Assembly: GCF_018687715.1 (NCBI RefSeq)
Contig: NC_056761.1
Span: forward strand, 19,618,001 to 19,682,000
DNA from: Carya illinoinensis
Taxonomy: Eukaryota; Streptophyta; Magnoliopsida; Fagales; Juglandaceae
DNA: 64,000 bases
Direction of reading: 5' to 3'
Part shown: positions 55,486-64,000 of the stretch, piece after piece
Numbering within the stretch: the first letter of the stretch is position 1
Layout of the letters: every line of letters begins with the position of its first letter
Position numbers and translations under genes: made by a program
The notes under the pieces: generated by a model
The model's database searches: none
Told to the model about the DNA's origin: nothing
The model's input: the letters and a program-made list of their open reading frames with translations, nothing else

Positions 55486-57450
55486 ATGAGAACACTGGCT
55501 TGGAATAGCAAGGGTCTAGCCTAACCCAAAGGAATCAAGAATTTAATGGCTAATATTAGGAAATATAGCCCAGAAGTAGTTTTTTTGTTGAACAACTTGG
55601 TGATGGAAGATCACAACATATCTATGGTAAATTGTATAGTTTTCCATCATTTTGTAAGATTTCTAGTTGTTTGTAAAAAATGGGGACTACTACTTATGTG
55701 GAGACCGAGTATAGATATTGAACCGGTCAATATTAATATGAATGCTATTTTTGTTTTGATGTACTCGGATCCTTCTCATCACCCTTGGCTAATTACCTAT
55801 GTTTATACCCCTAGTGCAGCAAAATCTCAAAGCAAGCTTTTGGAGTCATTTGGATTCAATACATCAAGCATTCCAAGGCCCTTGGATTTGTATGGGGGAT
55901 TTCAATGATGTGATAGATCAAAAAGAGAAGCACGGGGCTCCCGTTTCTTAATAATCATAATCGTGGACTCAAAACTATAATGGATAGTGACGGGTGCAAA
56001 ACTGCAAGTGCACAGTATCGTAGTTTTATAACAAAGTGATAAGAAGAGTATCGTCCTCAGGGATTGGTACGTTACTTTTGCCAAATACCAAAATTATACT
56101 AATCTTGATTTTATCTAGAGAAATCACTAAGATTTTTGTAGTTGCAAATTAAACTAAGATCAACTCAAAGAGAAATACGCAAAGGAAATAAAACTGACGT
56201 TCGAAGATCAAATTAATGGGAAAGAAAACTTCTAGGAAATCGATTTCACCTAATTCTTCACTGTGCTTTTCTCATCCAGCTAATTTAATTTAATTCTTTT
56301 TGTTCATTAGGAAATCTCTAATTCATCCAACAGCCTCTTTCGATAGTCAATTGGAAATTATTCTTGTTCATCAATTCACACAAGAATATGCAAATTAATA
56401 AAGCATGAAAGCAATAAGACCGATGATTTAATTACTACATAGGTTCATACAAGTCTTTCGATCTCTATACTTTCTTATGCTAAAATATTCAAGATCTACC
56501 CTATGATTCCCTCTTTCGATAGCAAATCATAAGATTAAATATCATCTAATCAATGGCCAGTTAATTAGAAGCAATAAACTCAGAATAAATCAGATAAACA
56601 AATAGAGAATTGCCTTAAATTAGCATAGACAATCAAGCATAGTTCAGAACTAGGTTACATCGCTTATCTATAATAAATAAAATTTAGCTTATGCTAGAAA
56701 TGGAATTCAACATAAACGAATTCACCATAATTGTTCTGAGAATATTGGAAGAAAATAAACGCTGAAAAATACTCCTCACAGTCGCAACTCGTCTTCAAAA
56801 ACTCAAGGAAATGTTTCAATGCTTTTCTCCCGTCTATGCTCGTGTATGATTCCAAAACAAATGATTTGAATCCTTCTAGCTGTGTTTTTCTGTCCCAAAA
56901 AATGTTCTCCAGTTCAAAGGTTACGGCCATAGAGTGAAAAATCACTTTTATATGGTGTGACGGCGGAAAACCCTTGATCTGTCAAAATACGATATTCGCT
57001 CGAGCGGGGTGTCGAGCGCACATCGAGCGTTCGACTCTGCCTAATTTCACTCGAACTCACTGTCAAGCGGAAGTTGAGCATTTGAATCTGCCTGAATTCG
57101 CTCGAGGGCCAATAGCCTCCGCTCGAGCGATCTTGTAAAATCTGCAATACGAAATTTTGCAAGTCATCAGATAGACATGGTCTCATAGATATTGGTTATT
57201 AGAGTTCGCAATACACATGGTCAAACAATAGAAGTGGTATGGCACTCATCAGAGAAAGATTAGATAGAGTGATCGCAAATCAAGACTGGAGATTACTTTT
57301 CCTAATGCCTCGTTGTAGCATTTGGTGTCGATCGTCAGCTGCAAATCATCATCCACTATTGCTACAAATGACCAACAACCAGAAACCTGTCTCTTTGTTC
57401 AAATTCGAAGAATTTTAGATTCATGAACCGCTCAGTTAGAATATCATCCG
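55486..57450 (+). pseudogene. LINE ORF2 endonuclease, interrupted
   Basis: ATG at 55486: MRTLAWNSKGLA, a stop, then KGIKNLMANIRKYSPEVVFL, the first APE-type endonuclease box. TYVYTPSAAKSQ and a WGDFNDVID box (about 55895-55920) follow. The frame then meets the insertion at 55988. It resumes at 57175 with HGLIDIGY, SNNR-type text and ALIRERLDRVIANQDWRLLF. Joining across the insertion and one GATAG gives MDRHGLIDIGY without a frame change. Two further indels are present. Confidence 0.8.
55988..57169. mobile_element. TG...CA insertion with 5-bp TSD, probable solo LTR
   Basis: 1,182 bp beginning TGACGGGTGCAAAACTGC and ending TTTGCAAGTCATCA. The pentamer GATAG flanks it on both sides (55983-55987 and 57170-57174). 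It has no coding domain. Landmarks are a GAGTATCGTCCTCAGGGATT block near the start and, near the end (56995-57130), a cluster of CTCGAGCG palindromes. TG...CA ends and a 5-bp duplication are the LTR signature. With no internal region it is most simply a solo LTR left by LTR-LTR recombination. A small non-coding retroelement is possible. Confidence 0.75.
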
Positions 57451-58771
57451 AGAAGCCTGGATCAAATATTTCCAGGGCAATCTAGCTTATATACTTTGTT
57501 GAAAAATTCAAGCAACAAAAAGAAGCTCTCAAACTTTGGAACAAAAATCACTTTGGAGAATTCAAAACAATATCCAAAACCTAGAAAAAAAGTTGCTAGA
57601 GGCTCAAAGTAAGCCAATAAGCGAATTCATCCAGGAAAGAGAAAAATATCTACAACACAGCCTTCACAAGCAAAGAGAATATGAAGAATCATTATGGCGT
57701 CAAAAGTCAAGGATAGCATGGCTCACTTCAACAGACCTCGACACCAAATTCTTCCACTTATCAACAACGATCACAAGAAGAAGAAACTCAATTGAAACCA
57801 TCAAGCTGGGTCCAGGTAATTGGTCTATGGATCATACTCTTATAGAAAATGTTTTCATTAATCATTTTTTATCCATATAGACTTCATCAAATCCAAGCTT
57901 CCTGGAAAATATAGAAAATTTATTTGAGAAGCAAATTACAGATCAAGAAAATGAGAACCTCCAAGCAGTGCTAAATGAGATAAAATTTTTGATGCTCTAA
58001 AACAAATTCCAAACCATAAAGCTGCAGGCCTGGATGGTATGACAGTGCTCTTCTATAAGCATTATTGGAGCATTATAAAAAATGAGGTGGTAGAAGCAGT
58101 GTAGAATTTCTTCAAGAGTGAAAAATTGCTAAACCAAATTAACCACACCAACATAGCTCTTATTCCAAAATTTCAAAATCTGAACCATCCGAGCCGCTAC
58201 GGCCTAATCAGCCTCATAAATGTCATTTATAAAATCATTACCAAAATCATGGCCAATTGTTTTAAAACAACGTTAGAAGCCATTCTATCCCCACTACAAA
58301 GAGCCTTTGTCCCAGGACGCAATATAAAGGAAAAGACTATAATTGCGCATGAACTTATTCATCATCTCTAGAGAAAAAAAGGGAAAAAAGGGTCTGATGG
58401 CAATAAATCTAGATATGGAAAAAGCTTTCGATCTAGTTGAATGGGAATTCTTATTCTTAGCAATGAAGTTAGTGGGTTGTAGTCTAGGTTGGATAAATCT
58501 GATCAAAGAATGTATTACCACAGCAACCTTTTCTATTCTCATTAATGGTTCGCCACGAGATTTCTTCAATGCCCAAAGGGGATTAAGAGAAGGAAATCCA
58601 ATCTCCAATTCCTCTTTATTAAAAAAGAAAGCAAGATGAGAGATGGAAGAGATAAAAATAAGTAGACTTAGCCTGCCAGTCTCACACATTCTGTTTGCAG
58701 AAGACACGATCATCTTTGCAAAACCTACCATAGATATTGCCCATGTAATCTCTAAAAGCTTAGGAAAATTC
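57451..58771 (+). pseudogene. LINE ORF2 reverse transcriptase
   Basis: After a linker (LEKKLLEAQSKPISEFIQER, RIAWLTSTDLDTKFFHLSTT) come LNQINHTNIALIPKFQNLNH, LISLINVIYKIITKIMAN, LSPLQRAFVPGRNI, then in another frame LMAINLDMEKAFDLVEWEFL and LINGSPRDFFNAQRGLREGN. The catalytic box reads FAEDT (58693-58707) where active LINEs have FADDT, so the first Asp is Glu. The segment before it (usually GDPLSPYLF) is shortened. It is enzymatically dead for several reasons. Confidence 0.85.
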
Positions 58772-59689
58772 TAATAGTGGTCAGGGAAAAAGATGAATAT
58801 GCATAAATCTAATCTTTATCACATGGAATGTAAACTCAATCATAAAGTCAGAAATCCACCATTGGCTTTTGTACAAAGTCTCCTCAGAAAAAATGAAATA
58901 TCTGGGCCTCCCAATATCTTTTTGCATAAACAAGAAAGAAAACTTCCAGAAACTACTAAGCAGAGTGGAGAAAAAATGAGAAGGATGGAAATTAAAATTA
59001 CATTATCAAGCTAGCCGAACAATGGTAATAAGAACTATAGCCAATACTATCCCTACTTATTTTATGTCAACTTTTCAGTGTCCTAAAACTATGTGCAAGA
59101 TCTTAGATACGAGGTACAAAAATTTCTGGTGGGGTTTCCCAAAAGATAAGACCCATAATTTGACTCTTAAGTCATAGAAATTCATATGCCAACCAAAATT
59201 TTCTGGGGGTCTTGGAATAAAGCAAATAACAAATATTAACCAAGCACTACTCACAAAAAGGGGATGGGAAATGAGTGAAAGCCAGAAGGGTCTTTGGTAT
59301 GATATACTAGCAACAAAATATCTCAGAAATTTAGATTTTTGGCAAGTATCACAGAGGCAATCAGACTCTTATTTTTGGAAAGGAATTCTACAAATAAGAG
59401 AAACACGAAGAAAAGGGAGATGCTTTCAGATCAATAATGGCCTCATCATAAATATTTGGGATGCACCATAGGTACCTACAACGGAAAATTTCAAACCAAG
59501 ACCATTGCAAGGAATGGATCAAGCTCACCCAAGACTTAAGGTTTCAAACATCATCATAGGTAGTCCAAGACACTGGGACATAGAGAAAATGCATAATTTG
59601 TTTGAGCAAGAGAGTACCAATGAAATCCAAAAAATCTCTATACCAATCTTCTCTCATAATCAAGATAGAATGATTTGAGTCCCATCCGA

Positions 59690-60720
59690 GAATAGAAAAT
59701 TCTCAATAAAATCAGCTTACCAAGTGGTAGTCAATGGACAAGAAACGATACAACAAAATGCAACCCAAAACCTTTTCAAGTCAATTTGGAAGCTGAAAAT
59801 CCATGAGGGACACAAATTATTAATATGGAAGCTGCTTTGGAATATTCTCCCAACAAAAACAAGAGAGAACGAAGTTATCTCAAGCTTAACTTTAAAAGAA
59901 TGCTCGCTATGTAATCGAGCTGGAGAATCCTCACTTCATCTTTTTGTCAAATGCCCTATAATGAAAATACTATGGAGTCAAAGCTCATGGCCTTTAAACT
60001 TAGAAAATTTGCCGATTCACTCAATATAAGACTGGATTAGAATGATTATCCCTCCAAAGGAAGAATTAGGCCTTCAAAACGTAGAGATTCATCCTTTTTA
60101 ACTCTTTGCAGTCATAACTATAGGCTTCATCTGGAAGCAAAGAAATGAGATTGTGCACAATAAACTCACTTTCTCAATGGAAGAAGGCAAAGCTCAGCTG
60201 AGTCGCATTTATCTCAACTATAAAGAAGTTTGGAAATTGGAAAGCAAAAAAAAAAAAGAAATAGTTTGAAAAATGGCAACCTCCACCTAGCATCTTCCTA
60301 AGCTACTTTTTTGATGCTGTAGTTAGAGATACTTTATGTACTATTTCCATATTATGCAGGGATCACTTTGGCAACATTTTAAAAATTCAGACTAAAAAAA
60401 TCTATTCAAAGAATCCTCTAGCGGCTGAAGCATCGGCAACTCTCCTAGCCACTATAATGGGTACCTCATCTCAGCACCCTTAGGTAATATTTTAAGGCGA
60501 CTCTCAACAGGTTATCTCAGTTATGGAAGACTCCTCATTTGTACCAAATTGGCATATTTCTCCCATCCTTAAAGACATCCAACTCTTATTCTCTCTCCAT
60601 AAGCACTAAAAATTTGCCAAAATCCATCGAACTACAAATCGATGTGCACACTCTGTGGTGCAAAAAGTAGCTTCCAATCTTGTTTTTGGAAGCATACTTT
60701 GGAAGCATTATCCTACCTGA
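59690..60720 (+). pseudogene. LINE ORF2 zf-RVT and RNase H
   Basis: KSAYQVVVNGQE leads into the zf-RVT segment: FKSIWKLKIHEGHKLLIWKL, LPTKTREN, ECSLCNRAGESSLHLFVKCP, with all Cys/His ligands visible. From about 60390 the RNase H-like domain (RVT_3 type) reads AAEASATLLATIMG, GDSQQVISVMEDSS and NRCAHSVVQKVASN, with two stops and a third within. The end is near 60720. Confidence 0.75.
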
Positions 60721-60828
60721 AATTTGTAATAGTTTTTATCTTATCTCATTATCATAATTTTATCAAATTTCTACAAAAAATATAATAAACAATTCAACTT
60801 TTTCAAATTCTAAAATAATAACAATATT

Positions 60829-62955
60829 TGTGATATCTCCATTTTACGTGTATTTTTATTGAATAATTTTACTTAAATTATTATAATTAATGATTTTCTT
60901 ATTTTAAGTTTAAGGTATTTTTGTAGTATTATTTTATGATTTTTTAAGTTGTGAAATTATTTTAACATGCTTTCTTGTTGATTATTGTTGTTTTGTATTT
61001 AAATTGTTTTTTAAAATTAAATTAGTTATTTTTGGGATTTAGAATTATTGTGTTTTTATATTTTATTATTTTATTTTATTTATTCACTACGTTTGAATTA
61101 TTTTAGCTAGTTTACTATTTTGAAAATAATTTTCATTGGATTAATTTCTTGACCTAAGTTGTGAGGGTTAGACCTCATTTCTTTCCCTTTTTACTTTTTT
61201 CTTTTTCTTTTCTTCTTCTTTTTCTTCTTTCCTTTTCTTTCTTCTTTCTTCCCCGGCCTTTCCTCCCCGCATGTGACATCCCCCGCCCTCATCCCCCTTC
61301 ACGCGATGTCCCCCACCCTCTTCCCCCCTTCGCACAGCCGTGTACCACACTACCCCTCCCATTCTCTTCCCCTCCGACCGGTGACCAATCCCCTTCATTT
61401 TCAAGCCACCCCGAGCCACCGTTAGCCACCACGTATGACTGGAAGTCGCAGCTCCTTTTTCTTCCAACTCTGCCATGTGCTACCCATTGTCATCTTTCGT
61501 TGCTTCTATTCTCTTCCCCACCAACTGGTGACCTCAACCTTCCATTTTCAACCCCGCAAACGCAGCCTTTTTGGCCTTCCACCACTGTTTGTGCTGCCAC
61601 CCATAGCCAACCGCCACTTCCATTAGCTTCACCAGCATCTCTAAGCTCTACCCTAATTTTTCCTAATCTTCGTTTGCCTCCATTGAAATTTGGGTATTTT
61701 GTGACCCACGGCCACATTGCATTTTGCACTGTTACGTTGCTTTGCCGTCGCTTTTTGTCCCTCCGTGATCCTTCAAAAAATATTTTATAGCACTGTAAGT
61801 ATTTTTTTAAATTTCTTTAAGATTTAAATATATTTTTATTTTAACAATAATTGTGATTTGGTTGGTTGTGCCAAACTGAGTCCGATGAGTCGGGAGTTGG
61901 TTGGATTGGAGGACATAGTTGTGTATATAATTGTGTGATATTGATTGATGTTGGAAATTGTTGTTGGTTATATTTTGTATCTTATCGTACGCATTGCATA
62001 GTGCATGCATGTTCATGTTTGAAAAACAAAACTAGGTTTTCATGTAATTGCATGCATGTACATGTTTTGAAAATTGAAAACTGGGTTTTTAAGTGAGAAA
62101 TTATTTTGGGTATACTTGAACGATTGGATTGACTGGTTTGAGTTAGAGAGTCACTGTAGGGATGGTGGTAAGCAGGGACAGTGATAGAGTCCCGCCTGTG
62201 ATTCCCGCTTACGATGCGCGCGTAGGGATGATGGTAAGCAGGGATAGTGGTAGAGTCATGCTTGTGATTCCCACCTACAAACGGATTTGTAGGGATGGTG
62301 GTAAACAGGGACGGTGGTAAACAGGGACGGTGGTAGAGTCCTGATTGCAATGCCCGCCTACAGTTCTTTGATGGTTTAGTTAATAGGCTATTTTCTGGGA
62401 AAATGACAATTGTTTTAGTAGACTGGTAATGTTTTAGGCTAAAATGGGATTTTGGTGTGCATGGAAAATCTGGATTTTTAAACCTCATGCATATGGCATC
62501 ATGTTCATGCATATTGTTATTACTTAATGTATTTTTATCTTGTGGACTGTTTGGATTATTACTTACCTGTGGTATCATCTTTGGTACCGTAGATTTTGGA
62601 TGCAGATGTTGGAGAGGTTGAGCCTGAAGATGCGGCTCCACTGGAAGAGTGATCGGGGATCACTCTCTTGTGGGTTGTGACTTAATTCTCAATTTTAGTT
62701 ATTACTTTTGGTTTGTATTATATTTTTACTGGTTATTTGTAATATTTTTAGTACGCTTGTTTTTAAGCAAGCTTGTATTTAAACCAATTCTGATACTTAG
62801 TTGAAAAACTTTTATTATCCGCTGCATTATTATTTGTGTATATGTGTTGCTTGTACACACATTTGGCATTTAGTAATGGGATGTGTGACCCGTGTTATCA
62901 TCATCACGACACCTCGATTCCCATGTTTCCGTACGTGAGAGTTAGGGGCGTCACA
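60829..62955 (+). repeat. Long gypsy LTR, copy 4, full length (5' LTR)
   Basis: 2,127 bp starting TGTGATATCTCC and ending GGGGCGTCACA; the termini TGTGA/TCACA are themselves inverted. Parts in order: AT-rich start, CT-rich tract with a 209-codon chance frame (61161-61790), a conserved GTAAGTATTTTT block, minisatellite (62155-62370), GATTTTGGATGCAGATG block, and a T-rich end. A primer binding site follows, so this is the 5' LTR of an element that runs past the window's right edge. Confidence 0.85.
62155..62370 (+). repeat. Minisatellite in LTR copy 4
   Basis: About four units of the same 60-base family (GGGATGGTGGTAAGCAGGG, TAGAGTCCCGCCTGTGATTC). A 22-base subunit (GGTGGTAAACAGGGACGG) is itself duplicated near 62300. 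Confidence 0.8.
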
Positions 62956-62957
62956 GA

Positions 62958-62970
62958 TGGTATCGAGCAG
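62958..62970 (+). other. Primer binding site after LTR copy 4
   Basis: TGGTATCGAGCAG follows the LTR by two bases, matching the initiator Met tRNA type site of copy 2's element with one base missing. Confidence 0.75.
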
Positions 62971-64000
62971 TTTGACTCTGCATAAAATCATATGTCCCGT
63001 AGGTGTAGTACCAGAAAGTCTTAAACTTTTGGTTTGAAATTATTTTGTTAGAAGTACGCTATTTGAATTGTTTTTATTTAATTTGATTCGATTTTATTTG
63101 ATTTGAAATTATTTTTTGTTAATTTGAATTTATTTACTAATTTGATTTTTATTTTTTATTTTTAATTGAAAGTATGTTATTTTATTCGTTTAATTTATTT
63201 CATTGTATGTTATTTTATTTTATTGGTTTTATTCTATTTTATTTTATGTTATCTTGTTTTAATTTAGTTTTTTTTTTTTTGTCCGATTTGAAAGTGGAGT
63301 TAATGGATTATGCTATGGCAGGAAGAAGGTAATATCAAGAATACTTTGTTAGCTTTGAACATTTAGTGTAGCAGGCCTGAACTCTTAGTGATGTGGTTTG
63401 CTTTTGTAGTATCGAGGCTTGAAGGGAATGGCATGGTCTGGGTGATCTCTTAGGGAAGTAGGATAATTGAGTTCTTAGGTTCCGTGGAGTTTATGAAATG
63501 GTCTATAGCGTAGTAAGTTGTAAGTTTAACGAACTTCAAGGTAGATTTTATGGAAATTTCAGCAAAAATTTAAGGTTTTGCAGACTTTAGGAAATGATTT
63601 ATTATTATTTAAGGTTTTAAGATTATAGATTTGAATGACTGATTGATAAAAGATTTGAGTTTTTAGATCCATAGATTTGGCGTGCTAGCTTGATTTATTT
63701 TGGAGATTGATTAGGCTGTAAACATTAAAATAGGATTGATCATAGTTGAATGATAGATATAGGAATTTTCAAGGAGAATATTCCTTGGGGATTGGAAGTA
63801 TTGGCTTAGTTTTGTAATTCTATGAGGATTAAAGATTTGGATTGAATTCGGGAAAGTAATTGTTATAGCTCGAGGTTATAGTGACAAGTTTTAGGATTGA
63901 TCCATATCAAGTTTGAGGACAATAGATGGTGCGGATTTAGGAAATAATTCTAGTTGGTTTTGATGGTATAGGTTTGGATGATGAAAATGGTAGGAATTGA
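62971..64000 (+). other. Leader of a gypsy element, no gag seen
   Basis: 62971-63330 is collinear with the leader after LTR copy 2 (CGTAGGTG(T/C)AGTACCAGAAA and GAAAGTGG(A/G)GTTAA..GG..TATGC). At the position where copy 2's gag begins (GCAGGAAGATGG) this copy reads GCAGGAAGAAGG and no gag follows. The remaining 650 bases have no coding domain, so the element may be a non-coding derivative or have a deletion here. Confidence 0.55.

Larger units (their letters stand above)
53330..60760 (+). mobile_element. L1-type LINE, degraded, split by a 1.18-kb insertion
   Basis: Plus strand. ORF1 (53363 to about 55253) and ORF2 with endonuclease, reverse transcriptase, zf-RVT and RNase H (55486 to about 60720), in the order of plant L1 LINEs. 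Without the insertion at 55988-57169 it would be about 6.2 kb. All domains carry stops and frameshifts. No clear poly-A tail or target duplication was found at the ends, so the boundaries are approximate. Confidence 0.88.

Noticed and set aside
61161..61790. 209-codon open frame with a hydrophobic Phe/Leu/Pro-rich start, resembling a secreted or membrane protein
   Set aside because: It lies wholly within a gypsy LTR's CT-rich tract and the other LTR copies do not keep the frame. Composition alone explains the length.

Overview
The window is nuclear DNA from a woody eudicot. It has low gene density, AT-rich spacers, intron-containing genes with GT-AG borders and many nested transposable elements. 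The hairpin MITEs and the 'GTTTGGATAG' MITEs resemble those I associate with Fagales (walnut/hickory/oak relatives). That taxonomic guess is inference. I see no bacterial, viral or organellar genes, no tRNA or rRNA genes and no CRISPR array.

Only one gene looks fully functional: a seven-exon terpene synthase of the TPS-g type (linalool/nerolidol-synthase-like) at 15.3-17.6 kb, whose spliced CDS is an uninterrupted 585 codons. A broken copy of its last exon lies at 46.2-46.5 kb, so this was once a small TPS cluster that transposons have since filled.

Layout. 1-3.6 kb: unclassified repeats and AT-rich spacer. 3.6-8.9 kb: a complete but disabled Ty3/gypsy chromovirus with matching 385/387 bp LTRs. 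9.3-11.7 kb: broken host gene pieces (a RUP-like WD40 3' end, an ACR8-like first exon with its promoter, and one unidentified small ORF). 12-15 kb: spacer and MITEs. 15.3-17.6 kb: TPS gene. 18.0-22.1 kb: a four-layer nest. A 23-bp hairpin was hit by a non-autonomous CACTA element (TSD AGT). The CACTA tip was then hit by a hAT element (8-bp TSD ATAGTCAC) that carries pieces of two host genes, a LURP-one-related first exon and an NF-YB histone-fold segment. 23.3-23.6 kb: a gypsy integrase scrap. 24.3-34.8 kb: a large decayed CACTA element with tnp2-type and Ptta/En-Spm-type genes on the minus strand, a PF20167-like ORF on the plus strand and arrays of a TTCGAA-centred motif. Its right end is missing. 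34.8-39.6 kb and 60.8-64 kb: four copies of a long gypsy LTR (about 2.1 kb when complete) that carries an internal minisatellite, with one decayed gag. 39.6-44.6 kb and about 49-53.2 kb: two Ty1/copia elements on the minus strand. The first is interrupted by a 584-bp MITE with TAA target duplication. 53.3-60.8 kb: an L1-type LINE on the plus strand, split by a 1,182-bp TG...CA insertion with target duplication GATAG, probably a solo LTR.

The transposons do not cooperate with one another or with the TPS gene in any visible way. The main value of the window is the readable order of insertions, the intact TPS gene, and a gene-fragment-carrying hAT element that could express a chimeric transcript. 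All alignments were made by eye, so identities and family names below the superfamily level are estimates.
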